NCBI GenBank assembly: GCA_024222455.1
Contig: JAAEPD010000135.1
Location: 1 to 34,550, forward strand
From: Aureispira sp.
GTDB lineage: Bacteria; Bacteroidota; Bacteroidia; Chitinophagales; Saprospiraceae
DNA length: 34,550 nucleotides
Direction of reading: 5' to 3'
Part shown: piece by piece, positions 1 to 8,592 of the stretch
How the letters are laid out: each line of letters begins with the position of its first letter
Position numbering within the stretch: position 1 is the stretch's first letter
Position numbers and translations under genes: made by a program
Notes under the pieces: model-generated
Database searches by the model: none
What the model was told of the DNA's origin: nothing
The model's input: only the letters and a program-made list of their open reading frames with translations

Positions 1-4
1 AGGG

Positions 5-97
5 AATCCCCCTAGCCCTCTTTAAAAGGGGGAATGTATGCTGTAGAAGGAACCAAGGTATAGAAATCCCCCTTATAAAGGGGGACTAAGGGGGATT
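5..97. repeat. CCCCCT/AGGGGG nested inverted-repeat element, copy A
   Basis: The element starts with AATCCCCCTAG and ends with CTAAGGGGGATT, which are inverted repeats of each other. Inside are two smaller hairpins, CCCTCTTT-AAAAGGGGG and CCCCCTTATAAAGGGGG. The middle part, GGGGGAATGTATGCTGT, is shared almost exactly with copy C at 2295-2390. It has no coding capacity and looks like a MITE- or REP-type element. The left edge is close to the window start, so a partner copy could lie outside. Confidence 0.85.
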
Positions 98-357
98 AAA
101 ACAGTAGGGATATATAAATGGAAAGTGAATTTTGCGGAATAACTACTATGACAACTTGCTTAAAAAATACAGGAACTACTATATATATAGTACAAAGTTG
201 CAAAAATACAGATCAAGCCCTAAAAAAATGGCAATCTATTTGCAACTCCTCAAAATTGAGAACATTTTTTTTAGTATTTAATAACAATTTAGTTTGTTTT
301 TCTAGTACTCTTTTGACCTTTTTAGAAAACAAACTAAAGATAAAACACAACAACAAT

Positions 358-651
358 ATGAAATTTGCAAACATTTTTCAGAAAGTAGGTTTGACTCTAG
401 CAGCTATTATTTTGAGTGTAGGCTTTTTTATCAACTCCCTAAGTCCTGCTACTGCAAGCAACAATGATAACTTGTATGAGAATGGGAGATATATGATACA
501 ATATGAAACATCTGTTGTTAGTGGCCAAACATATTGGTATTTAGTCGCTTGGGATACTCAGACTGGAAAATCTAAAGCTTATTATGGAAATGGAAGTGGA
601 TGGAATGTGTCAGCTCCTAAGTTCCAGTTACCAAGTAATCCTTTAGATTAA
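358..651 (+). CDS. small exported protein of unknown function
   Basis: A 97-residue protein starting MKFANIFQKVG. A positively charged start is followed by a hydrophobic stretch (about residues 11-27) and an A-T-A-S cleavage-like site near residue 34, so it is probably exported by Sec. The mature part is about 63 residues, rich in Tyr, Trp, Gly and Ser, with a WYLVAWDTQTGKSKAYYG segment that looks like beta-strands. The frame is open upstream to an ATG at 118, but I chose 358 because the signal peptide begins there; the 80 residues before it have no domain character. I do not recognise a family. It sits between repeat copy A and the CIS gene, and nothing shows what it does. Confidence 0.6.
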   Translation: MKFANIFQKVGLTLAAIILSVGFFINSLSPATASNNDNLYENGRYMIQYETSVVSGQTYWYLVAWDTQTGKSKAYYGNGSGWNVSAPKFQLPSNPLD

Positions 652-738
652 GAACAGATCAAAAATAAAATACCCTAAATGATCCTATACTCATAAGATC
701 ATTGATTTAATAAACCTTTTTTAAGAAAACAATAGATT

Positions 739-1545
739 ATGGGCTTAATACCAGGTAGTGATAAGGGCTTAACCATGCTCAGTATTACGGGCTACAAGGC
801 TATCGACTTTAGTGATGAACTCGGTACCTTAGAAGCACAAATGAATCCTCAGAAATTTGGCATGAAATATAGCATTACTTGGGGAGGAACAGGTAGTGCG
901 TCAACAAATCAGGGACAAGGTTCTAATGGAGGCGGTGGAGCACAAGGAGAATCTTCTATGCCACCAACCTTTAGTGGTTATCAAGAAGCCTCTATGGATG
1001 AGTTGGAGTTGATTGCAGATGCTACTGGTATAGTACCTATTTCGGATGGTTTAGCATCGTTTATTACTACTGATCCACCATCTATTGTAGGCTATATAGA
1101 AGAGCTCAAAAGAATCACTTACGATTGGGTAGGCGATACACACGGCCCTCCTTATATCAAGATCATGTGGGGAGAGATTATCCCAAGTGAGCATAACGAT
1201 AGTAGTGCTGCTACTTCGGGTGTATTCAAAGGAGTGCTAGAGTCTTTAGAGGTCGACTATGAGTTGTTTAGCTTAAAAGGGATTCCGGTTAGAGCTAAGA
1301 TTAAGCTCAAGTTGAAAGCAGTGATTGATCCTGCAGCTCGTGCAACTACAACCAATAGTTCTCCAGATTTAACGCACTTTATCGATATCAAGTATGGAGA
1401 TAACTTGTCTAAAATCTGTAAGGATATTTATGGTTCGCCAGAGTTTGTGACGCAGATTGCTAAGATCAATAATCTACCTAGTATTTATGCACTTAAACCA
1501 GGCATGAAACTACGCTTTCCACCTTTAGATAAGGCAAGTCGTTAG
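739..1545 (+). CDS. contractile injection system tube/hub protein with C-terminal LysM (Afp7/Pvc7-like)
   Basis: A 268-residue protein. Residues 14-200 fit the CIS tube-protein N-terminal domain: a strand leading to MNPQKFGMKYSITW (the NP pair at 36-37 is typical), then a Gly/Ser/Gln-rich insertion (50-72), then HGPPYIKIMWG (135-145), a G-V-F-K-G strand and GIPVRAKIKLKLK. Residues 214-262 are a LysM domain (GDNLSKICKDIYGS...INNLPSIYALKPGMKLRFPP). In Afp, PVC and related extracellular CIS particles this protein joins the inner tube to the spike and baseplate; the LysM probably packs in the hub or contacts peptidoglycan. No sheath, baseplate or ATPase gene follows, so it is either the last gene of a cluster lying to the left or an orphan. 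A good terminator follows. An internal ATG at 775 is an alternative start. Confidence 0.82.
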   Translation: MGLIPGSDKGLTMLSITGYKAIDFSDELGTLEAQMNPQKFGMKYSITWGGTGSASTNQGQGSNGGGGAQGESSMPPTFSGYQEASMDELELIADATGIVPISDGLASFITTDPPSIVGYIEELKRITYDWVGDTHGPPYIKIMWGEIIPSEHNDSSAATSGVFKGVLESLEVDYELFSLKGIPVRAKIKLKLKAVIDPAARATTTNSSPDLTHFIDIKYGDNLSKICKDIYGSPEFVTQIAKINNLPSIYALKPGMKLRFPPLDKASR

Positions 1546-1584
1546 GGTATATACTATTAGAAAAATATAGTAAGTAATTTTATG

Positions 1585-1617
1585 TCGCATGGAGCTTTGC
1601 TCTGTGCGATTTTTTTT
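1585..1617 (+). terminator. intrinsic terminator after the CIS gene
   Basis: An 11-bp stem (1585-1595 with 1599-1609, including two G-U pairs in RNA) with a TTT loop is followed by eight Ts. It lies 40 bases after the CIS stop codon and separates that gene from the repeat element and the DUF559 gene. Confidence 0.8.
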
Positions 1618-1656
1618 GTGGTGGTAGGAATTTCTTTTTTTACTTTCTAACCGTAG

Positions 1657-1751
1657 AAAATCCCCCTAGCCCCCTTTGTAAGGGGGAATGTAGTATGTAG
1701 AAACATTATGTATATAAAATCCCCCTTTTAAAGGGGGACTAAGGGGGATTT
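1657..1751. repeat. CCCCCT/AGGGGG nested inverted-repeat element, copy B
   Basis: Same architecture as copies A and C: AAAATCCCCCTAG at one end, CTAAGGGGGATTT at the other, with two inner hairpins (CCCCCTTTGTAAGGGGG and CCCCCTTTTAAAGGGGG). The central spacer has diverged from A and C. It lies 38 bases past the 3' end of the DUF559 gene. Confidence 0.88.
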
Positions 1752-1789
1752 CTCCATCCTAAGCAGAACTCCTAATGTTGAAAAAACAA

Positions 1790-2206
1790 CTATATCTTAT
1801 CTGCCCCTAATCCGTAAGCTTCCTCCAATTCCTTAATCTTAGCCTCTATAGCCCAAACAACAGCATCTATATTCCTTTTGACTTCGATGTCGTCAATTCG
1901 TAAGAATACTACTCCATAAGCTTCTATGGCTTTTTGGCGTTTAGCGTCATATTGTTGCGCTTTGGGGCTGTCATGGCTTATGCCGTCCACTTCAATTACC
2001 AATTTGAGCTGAGGACAGAAAAAATCAACTATGTAGTAGAGCAATGGTTTTTGTCTGTTGAATTGATAGCCTAAGGATTTTCCTTTTAGTTTTTTCCAGA
2101 GTAGTACTTCGGAGAGCGTACTTTCCTTACGCAGTTGGCGAGCTTTAAGTTTTAACTCTTTTTCGTAAGGAATTTCTAAGCCTTTGGTGTTCTTCAAATC
2201 TTTCAT
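1790..2206 (-). CDS. DUF559 (Vsr-like, PD-(D/E)XK fold) endonuclease-domain protein
   Basis: A 138-residue protein that is almost entirely one DUF559 domain, a family related to the Vsr mismatch endonuclease. Conserved features: TLSEVLLWKKLKGKSLGYQF (30-49, with Glu33), RQKP, then IVDFFCP (Asp61) and LVIEVDGISHD (Glu72, Asp74, His78), followed by D-x-K-R-Q-K-A. This gives the metal-binding core expected of the fold. The size is usual for free-standing family members, whose cellular role is not established. It is coded on the opposite strand to its neighbours and sits neatly between repeat copies B and C, which suggests that gene and repeats form one transferable unit. Confidence 0.85.
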   Translation of the reverse strand: MKDLKNTKGLEIPYEKELKLKARQLRKESTLSEVLLWKKLKGKSLGYQFNRQKPLLYYIVDFFCPQLKLVIEVDGISHDSPKAQQYDAKRQKAIEAYGVVFLRIDDIEVKRNIDAVVWAIEAKIKELEEAYGLGADKI

Positions 2207-2294
2207 AGGAGTGTTTTTAGAGGAAGTGTAAAATACTGAAATCTATATCAATAGATAAGTAGTTGGGCCATTTTTTTTATTAATAGATATGTGT

Positions 2295-2390
2295 AAAATC
2301 CCCCTAGCCCCCTTTAGAAGGGGGAATGTATGCTGTGGAAGTGAATAAGGTATAAAAATCCCCCTTCTAAAGGGGGACAAAGGGGGATTT
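2295..2390. repeat. CCCCCT/AGGGGG nested inverted-repeat element, copy C
   Basis: AAATCCCCCTAGCCCCCTTT at one end, ACAAAGGGGGATTT at the other, with inner hairpins CCCCCTTTAGAAGGGGG and CCCCCTTCTAAAGGGGG. The core GAATGTATGCTGT plus GAAG matches copy A very closely. It lies 88 bases upstream of the DUF559 start, so copies B and C bracket that gene. Confidence 0.88.
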
Positions 2391-2689
2391 TATATACAGT
2401 AAGAGAAACAAAAAACACCCATTCCCATATTGAAAAACGCTCCCAAAAAACCACAAAGTACTACAATCAAGACAGCTCACAATCGACTGAAAATTAGATC
2501 AATTGGGGTATTGAAAATATCTACAGACTTATAGCATTTAGTCTTTGAAGTCTCCATTATTTTTTATATCTTGTAAAATCAACTATGGGGGAACTTTGCC
2601 CAGTCGTGAACTGAGCTATAAATAGTTAGGTTCATTCATATTTGGCCCAACACAAAAAAAAATAAATCTAAAAAAATTAAATTAAAATC
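2391..2689. other. non-coding leader upstream of the giant repeat protein
   Basis: Together with copy C this fills the 483-base gap between the DUF559 start (2206) and the giant gene (2690). I see no ORF of note and no RNA family. It is AT-rich, with A-rich sequence just before the start codon (Bacteroidota style). Its only possible signal is the candidate promoter listed at 2544-2574. Confidence 0.5.
2544..2574 (+). promoter_or_regulatory. candidate Bacteroidota-type promoter
   Basis: TTTG (2544-2547), a 19-base spacer, then TATCTTGT (2567-2574) resembles the Bacteroidota -33 TTTG and -7 TAnnTTTG boxes, although the second box is imperfect. It would give a leader of about 105 bases for the gene at 2690. 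Weak evidence from pattern only. Confidence 0.3.
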
Positions 2690-5600
2690 ATGCCTGAACA
2701 CAGTAATGACAATGACCAAGAGCAGAGTCAGAACCTAAATGATGATGATGGAGGCTTTCACTTTGCCCCCATTAGCCTCAATTATGGTGCACTGACGATC
2801 AATTCTGGCCAAGATTTCGCAAATCTAGGTGGGAATATCAATCTGTTCGGCAATTCTAACCGAATTGCCCCTGGCAATCTAAGCATGGATATCAATGGTG
2901 AAAGCTACAGCATGAATTATCAAGGTGGCTTGCCCATCAATGGTAATTTTGGTGGTTTGTCCTTGACCAATGCAAGAGCCGAAAATATTAGCATTAGCAA
3001 TGGCAACCTTAGTAATTTTACAGTTAAGGCCGATCAATTGTCTTTTGGCAGTTACTTGACCTTATCTGATATTACCGCCACCAAACAAGGTGATGGTACT
3101 TTTCAGGTGCAAGCCACTGGTGGCAAGACACTAGATGTCTTAGGGCATACTGTAGATATGAGCAATGCCAATCCTGTGATCACTATCGGAGCTGATGGAA
3201 CGCTACAAACTGTAGAAATCTCTGGTGTTAGTGCTGGAGGTGTCACAGTAGAAACCATTACTATGGATAGTGGTGGAGGTAGCTTGACAATGCGCAATGC
3301 TAATGTAGATTTACCCGAAACCTTAGGAGAGATTCTAACGGTAGATTTTGCAGAGATGACTATGGGAACTTCTGGTATTACTGGAACTGGAAGTATAGAC
3401 CAAGCAGATAAGATTCAGTTGTTGAACAATACACTTGATGTGGAGAACTTCCAGGGAAGTGTAGAAGTCAATAATGATAACTGGATAGTAGATGTATTGG
3501 GTTCTATTAATTATAGCCCTAACGAAAACTTGACAGTAACAGGTGGTGGACATTTTGTTTACAACTCTACTGCAGGTGCGCCAGATGTATCCTTGCAAGA
3601 TGGTACACTCAATGGTAACATAAGTGGTATTGCAATCACAGGAACTGGTATTGAATATGATACTACTTCTGATGTAATAAAAATGGCTACAGGACAAGCA
3701 ACGGTTCCATTATTGGGAGATCGTTTGTCAGTAGATGCTACAGTGACTAATGCACAGTATAGTTCAACTGAAGGTTTTGATTTTGAATCAGTAGCCTTGA
3801 CCAATGCAGGAGCTGGCTTAGAACTCTTCCCAGGTTTTGTAATGAATGTACAAAGTGTAGCAATCACAAAAGAGGATGCTAATAACTACACCTTTGCTTT
3901 AGAAAACGGAGCTTTAGACTTCAGTTCTGGAGATGTGAATGGTGCTGCTACTATTAGCGTTTGGTACAACGATACTAGCAATTTTAGAGGCGAAATAACA
4001 GGCAATCCTAACATTCAAACGCCTTTTGCAGACTTGCAAGTCAATGGCAATGTTACGTTTGATGCCAATAGTGTAGCCTTGGATGGTGTGACTATTAGTG
4101 TGAAAAACGTTGGACCAGCTTCAGAGGCTATACAAGCTACTGGTAGCGGGATTACTTGGGATACAGAAGGACTGAAAATTGCTTCTATCGAAACTGCTTT
4201 ACCTCCTATAGGAGATCTTCAATTGGAGGCCAATGCTCAGAATATAGTGATTGGAAGTGCTGGTATCACGGGTGGTACTGGACAGATCACAAGTGCAGAT
4301 GGTATTACCTTTGGTAATGGAGCCTTATCTATTTCTGGTTTGCAAAGCGAAATAGGTGTAACTAGTGAAGGTTGGTCTGTTTATGCTTTAGCCGAATTGG
4401 GGGTAGCTGCAGATGGCATAACTGCTTCTGGTACGGTGACTGTAGATTATAATGCAGGTGGGGAACCTTCCGTTACTTTCGATGCAGATGGTAGTTTGTC
4501 TGCTGACTTGGGTGGTGTAGGAATTACAGCTACTGGCTTATCTTATTCTACTTCTGACAATACACTAAATATTGGAAATACGGATATCACACTTCCTGAA
4601 ATACAAGGAGAGTCTATTCCTGAAATACAAGCTTCAGCAAGCAACCTGTCTTTGGGGCCAGATGGTTTCAATTTTGATAGTATTGGCTTGACAGCTCAAG
4701 GACCATTGGTCTTATTTCAAGGCTTATCGATCAACGATTTGTCAGGTACAGTGACTAACGAAGGTGGTACTTATGGCATGAATATGACTTCTAGCAGTAT
4801 CGATATGGGTACTAGTGGCCTAGAAGGTGGTGCAAGCAATGTGACTTATTCTTTCCAAAATGGAGAGAGCAGCTTTGAGATGCAAGGTTTCAATGTGAGT
4901 AGCAATGTATTTAGCCTAACAGCTAGTGATAGTCAGTATGCAGATAATGCCTTTAGTATTAATGCAGCTAATTTTAATGTTAAAAATTTAGGCCCTGCTT
5001 TTCCAGGCGAAACACCTGTATCAGGAGCCGTAGAAAATATAGTACTCAATTCGGAAGGATTGACTGTTGGTAGTTTTGATGTGGATTTACCTCAAGTAGG
5101 AGATCTCAATCTCAAAGCAAGCATGAGCAACTTGGCAGTGAGTGCTGGAGCTATTTCCTTAGGGAGTGGAGAGATCAAACAAGAAGGCGACTTGTCTTTT
5201 GGTGGTGGTGCACTGACATTGTCAGAACTGCAATCTACGATTACTGCTGATAATAATGCTTGGGGTATTAATGTACAAGCAGGAGTTGGTATTTCTGCCG
5301 GTGGTGTAGAAGCTGACTTGAATGCTGTGATTGATTATAGCCAATCTGGAGAGGCCGTATTTAGCCTAGCAGAAGGTAGCAAAGTAACTGCTAATCTACC
5401 TGGAGATGTCAAGATAGAAGCTACAGACCTGACTTATAGTACTAGCGACAATACACTTAGAGTAGGCAATGTAGATGTTGATTTGCCTCAGTTGAGTGCA
5501 GGTGATACTGCTGTTGACCTGACGACTACTGTTACAGACATGTCTATTGGGCCAGAGGGCTTCAATATTGGTGGTGTACAAGTAGCTGCAAGTGGAAATA

Positions 5601-8476
5601 TTAGTTTATTCCCTGGATTTGATATTACAGGATTTACAGGTGGATTAACTGCTGAAGGTGGCAATTATGGAGTGAACCTTTCTGGAGGTTTATCTCTTAC
5701 TGGTCCTCTTAGTGGTGGAGCTACTAACGTAACTTTTGATTATAACTCTGGTGGAGAAACAAGCTTAAGTGTAGATGGATTCAATTTGAGTTCTAACTTA
5801 TTTGAATTCACTGCAGATAGTAGTACGTTTGATACGAATTCTCAACAATTAGATATCACAGCATCTACCTTTACAGCTAAAAACATTGGACCTTTAAGCG
5901 ATATAAATGGTACTGCTGAGGGTATTAAGTTTAATGCACAAGGACTGACTGTAGATTCTGCAAGTATTGGATTGCCACCTATTGGTACTGTCAATGCTAC
6001 TTTAGGATTAGAAGATCTGAATGTAGGTGAAGGCGGAATCACATTAGGAGAAGGTAACTTAACCACAGAAGGTGATGTGTCATTGGCTGGAGGTGCTTTA
6101 TCTGTCAGACGATTTAGAGGAGAGGTTAACCTAGAAGGTGGCTCGACTTGGTCTGTTGCAGCATCGGGTAGTTTGCGCATCAACAATGTAGCAAATACTA
6201 CAGCTAGTGGAGATTTAACAGTAAGTTATACTAATGCAGAAGGTGGTCAATCACCATCTGTAACATTGGAAGATGGAGCTATCGAAACTTCAATAGGTGG
6301 TGTAGTGCTATCTGCTACAGGGGTTTCTATGGGAACAGATACTTCGGTTGTTAATATAGATGAAGCTAATCTAGAACTACCTGATTTGACAGGTGGTGAA
6401 GGTGAAGGAGTCAATGCAACAATGACAGGAGTTACATTTGGAGCTCAAGGTTTTGATTTTACCTCTATAGGCATCAATGCACCTGGACCGTTTGAACTGA
6501 TGCCTGGCGCTTTGAGTGTCTCTGGCTTGAGTGGGTCGTTGACCAAAAATGGTCAAGACTTCGATATCAATGCAAGTGGTACTGCTGACCTGACTATGGC
6601 AGGCTTAGAAGGTGGAGCTTCTGTAACTTATGAACGTACAGGAGGTGAAAGTTCATTCACCCTCAATCAGTTCAATCTATCTACCAATCTATTTGATTTT
6701 GAGGTAAGCGAAGCTGCTTATGCTGATAATAAAGTATCTATAGATAGTGCTTCATTCAACCTCAAAAATCTAGGACCTGCTGGTGATGGTTTGCAAGCTG
6801 ATGCTACTGGTTTGGAGTTGAGTAGAAACAAATTTGAAGCTAGTCGTATTGAAGCAGACTTTCCGCAAGTTGGAAATGTAAATATTAGCGCAATCGTAGA
6901 AGGTTTGAGAGTGTCTGGTGGAAATATATCAGGACGCGGAACTATAGAAACAGATGCAGATCTTAGCTTAGCAGGAGGTGCAGTTTCTGTTACCAATCTT
7001 GGAGGTTCTGTTCGTTTAGCTAATGATGATTGGGGCGTTTCAGTTACTGGTGAGTTGGGCTTAAATGTGCCAAATGCAGAAGCTGGTGGAAATGTAACTA
7101 TTAGTTATGATAGCCAAACTGGGGCTAATGTAGAGATCGCAAATGGATCATTCGGATTAACTTATCCTGGTGTGACAATGACAGGCTCTGGTATTAGTTT
7201 CAACTATCAAGAAGATGAATTACGTGTAGATACTGCTTCCATCAATTTGCCAGCATTGGGAGATAGTGGAGTAGAAACTACAGTAGAAGGCTTTTCTGTA
7301 AAAGATGGAGATGTTGACTTTGAAAGTATTACAGTTAATGTAAACCAGAGTTTAGAAATAGTACCTGGACTTAACGCTCGTTTAGAATCGGGTAGTTTAG
7401 AAAAACAAGGAGGTACACTTCAAGCTAATATTGGTATTGGGGTCGATTTCTCAGCGTCTAATCTTAATATATCAGGATCAGGTGATGGTACTTTAGGGTA
7501 CAACTTGACCAATGGTGAATTTTCGGGTTCTTTGGATTCTTTGAGTTTAGATACTAGTGTATTTGATCTAAGAATTCAGAATGGAGCAGAAATTAATCAA
7601 GATGGTTTCCATCTAGGACAAGTTATCTTAGGCTTTAGCGATAATTTTGATCCTAGCGAAGCAGCTGCCTTTATTCCTCGTATTGGGGAGTTTAGTCATA
7701 TGGCCTTGCAAGCACTAAAAGGTGTAGATGTAGTAGCTACAGATGTGGTTTATAACAACGAAGATGGCTTTAGTATTGGTGACTGGTCTTTATCATTTGC
7801 TCGTGTCGATTTTGATTTCATGGGTCTAAACGGACATATGGATTTAGCCAATAATTCATTTGGAATTGGTGGGTCATATACTTTTGATAAATCTATTCGC
7901 ACTCCTGAGATTGATATTCCGATTCCGGGTGTTCCACCTCAAGTGCATGCTATAGCTTATGCTGGTTTGAGTGCTGGTGTAACACTAAGTGCCAATATAA
8001 CTGGATCTGGTGAGCCAGATAGCGATGTTTGGAATGTAAGAGGAGAGTTGAATGCCAGTGGTCGTTTATCAGGTATGATCGGACTTGGTCTAGAAGCATC
8101 TTTAGAAGTTCCATTAGCTGGAGAGTTGGCTAGTGCTTCAGCTGCTTTAGAGCCTAGTATCAATGTTCCTTTTGATATAGGAGCAGGTATAGGAATGGGC
8201 ATTACTTATGATGGTGACTCTGTGCAATTAGCTGACAATGGTTTAACCTTCGATTACCATGCAAATGCAGGGTTGAATGTTGCCTTAGACTTAGTGTTAG
8301 AAGCTAGTGTAGGACCATTCTCAGGGCGTTTACCTATCGAGCTTGGACGTATTGAGTTAGCTACTATTACCATCACAGGAGAGTCTATTGCAGACAACTT
8401 TAGTGAGATAATGAGCAAGCTCGAAAGCGAAGCAATTTTACGCTTTGGTAGTACTGAGTATAAGAAGAATTTCTAG
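2690..8476 (+). CDS. giant leaderless, cysteine-free beta-repeat protein
   Basis: A 1928-residue protein of no family I recognise. It starts MPEHSNDNDQEQSQNLNDDD, hydrophilic and acidic, with no signal peptide, and has no T9SS sorting domain or LPxTG at the end. The body is Gly/Ser/Thr/Asn/Asp-rich short beta-strands without a single cysteine. It has about five units of about 295 residues; clear boundaries are the motif KN(V/L/I)GP near residues 472, 764, 1063 and 1357. Each unit carries LPxxGxxxxxA, a SLAGGAL- or TFGNGAL-like strand, GYSTSDNTL-like and LSxGPxGFxF-like motifs, and FNxSSNxF. The first unit (about 180-471) is more divergent. From about 1790 onward the sequence becomes longer amphipathic strands, with an ordinary soluble end, FGSTEYKKNF. 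A beta-solenoid or stacked beta-sandwich surface or particle protein is plausible. A terminator follows. Confidence 0.8.
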   Translation: MPEHSNDNDQEQSQNLNDDDGGFHFAPISLNYGALTINSGQDFANLGGNINLFGNSNRIAPGNLSMDINGESYSMNYQGGLPINGNFGGLSLTNARAENISISNGNLSNFTVKADQLSFGSYLTLSDITATKQGDGTFQVQATGGKTLDVLGHTVDMSNANPVITIGADGTLQTVEISGVSAGGVTVETITMDSGGGSLTMRNANVDLPETLGEILTVDFAEMTMGTSGITGTGSIDQADKIQLLNNTLDVENFQGSVEVNNDNWIVDVLGSINYSPNENLTVTGGGHFVYNSTAGAPDVSLQDGTLNGNISGIAITGTGIEYDTTSDVIKMATGQATVPLLGDRLSVDATVTNAQYSSTEGFDFESVALTNAGAGLELFPGFVMNVQSVAITKEDANNYTFALENGALDFSSGDVNGAATISVWYNDTSNFRGEITGNPNIQTPFADLQVNGNVTFDANSVALDGVTISVKNVGPASEAIQATGSGITWDTEGLKIASIETALPPIGDLQLEANAQNIVIGSAGITGGTGQITSADGITFGNGALSISGLQSEIGVTSEGWSVYALAELGVAADGITASGTVTVDYNAGGEPSVTFDADGSLSADLGGVGITATGLSYSTSDNTLNIGNTDITLPEIQGESIPEIQASASNLSLGPDGFNFDSIGLTAQGPLVLFQGLSINDLSGTVTNEGGTYGMNMTSSSIDMGTSGLEGGASNVTYSFQNGESSFEMQGFNVSSNVFSLTASDSQYADNAFSINAANFNVKNLGPAFPGETPVSGAVENIVLNSEGLTVGSFDVDLPQVGDLNLKASMSNLAVSAGAISLGSGEIKQEGDLSFGGGALTLSELQSTITADNNAWGINVQAGVGISAGGVEADLNAVIDYSQSGEAVFSLAEGSKVTANLPGDVKIEATDLTYSTSDNTLRVGNVDVDLPQLSAGDTAVDLTTTVTDMSIGPEGFNIGGVQVAASGNISLFPGFDITGFTGGLTAEGGNYGVNLSGGLSLTGPLSGGATNVTFDYNSGGETSLSVDGFNLSSNLFEFTADSSTFDTNSQQLDITASTFTAKNIGPLSDINGTAEGIKFNAQGLTVDSASIGLPPIGTVNATLGLEDLNVGEGGITLGEGNLTTEGDVSLAGGALSVRRFRGEVNLEGGSTWSVAASGSLRINNVANTTASGDLTVSYTNAEGGQSPSVTLEDGAIETSIGGVVLSATGVSMGTDTSVVNIDEANLELPDLTGGEGEGVNATMTGVTFGAQGFDFTSIGINAPGPFELMPGALSVSGLSGSLTKNGQDFDINASGTADLTMAGLEGGASVTYERTGGESSFTLNQFNLSTNLFDFEVSEAAYADNKVSIDSASFNLKNLGPAGDGLQADATGLELSRNKFEASRIEADFPQVGNVNISAIVEGLRVSGGNISGRGTIETDADLSLAGGAVSVTNLGGSVRLANDDWGVSVTGELGLNVPNAEAGGNVTISYDSQTGANVEIANGSFGLTYPGVTMTGSGISFNYQEDELRVDTASINLPALGDSGVETTVEGFSVKDGDVDFESITVNVNQSLEIVPGLNARLESGSLEKQGGTLQANIGIGVDFSASNLNISGSGDGTLGYNLTNGEFSGSLDSLSLDTSVFDLRIQNGAEINQDGFHLGQVILGFSDNFDPSEAAAFIPRIGEFSHMALQALKGVDVVATDVVYNNEDGFSIGDWSLSFARVDFDFMGLNGHMDLANNSFGIGGSYTFDKSIRTPEIDIPIPGVPPQVHAIAYAGLSAGVTLSANITGSGEPDSDVWNVRGELNASGRLSGMIGLGLEASLEVPLAGELASASAALEPSINVPFDIGAGIGMGITYDGDSVQLADNGLTFDYHANAGLNVALDLVLEASVGPFSGRLPIELGRIELATITITGESIADNFSEIMSKLESEAILRFGSTEYKKNF

Positions 8477-8511
8477 TATTTATTAAGTATAATATTAGAA
8501 TAAATAATACT

Positions 8512-8542
8512 AAAAAGAGGAACCATTGGTTCCTCTTTTTTT
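8512..8542 (+). terminator. intrinsic terminator after the giant gene
   Basis: A perfect 13-bp stem (8512-8524 with 8528-8540; AAAAAGAGGAACC / GGTTCCTCTTTTT) with an ATT loop runs into a T tract. It lies 36 bases after the stop, so the genes downstream probably have their own promoter or depend on read-through. Confidence 0.9.
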
Positions 8543-8592
8543 GTAATATAGACTATATAATATAGGCAATCCCATTTTAAAAGAACCTCTCG

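Noticed and set aside
118-357. N-terminal 80-residue extension of the small exported protein, from ATG 118
   Set aside because: It lacks any domain character and would put the signal peptide in the middle of the protein. The ATG at 358 gives a normal signal peptide.
739-1545. Plain LysM cell-wall hydrolase
   Set aside because: There is no hydrolase domain; the NP and HGPP/WG features in the first 200 residues fit the CIS tube protein, with LysM as its known C-terminal addition.
5-2390. CCCCCT repeats as a CRISPR array
   Set aside because: The copies are far apart, have inverted internal structure and no regular short spacers, and no cas gene is visible.
3103-8202. Several minus-strand ORFs of 60-120 residues inside the giant gene
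   Set aside because: They lie opposite a single long gene with clear protein repeats, have no ribosome site or family pattern and are Pro/Ser-rich as expected from the reverse of Gly/Thr codons.
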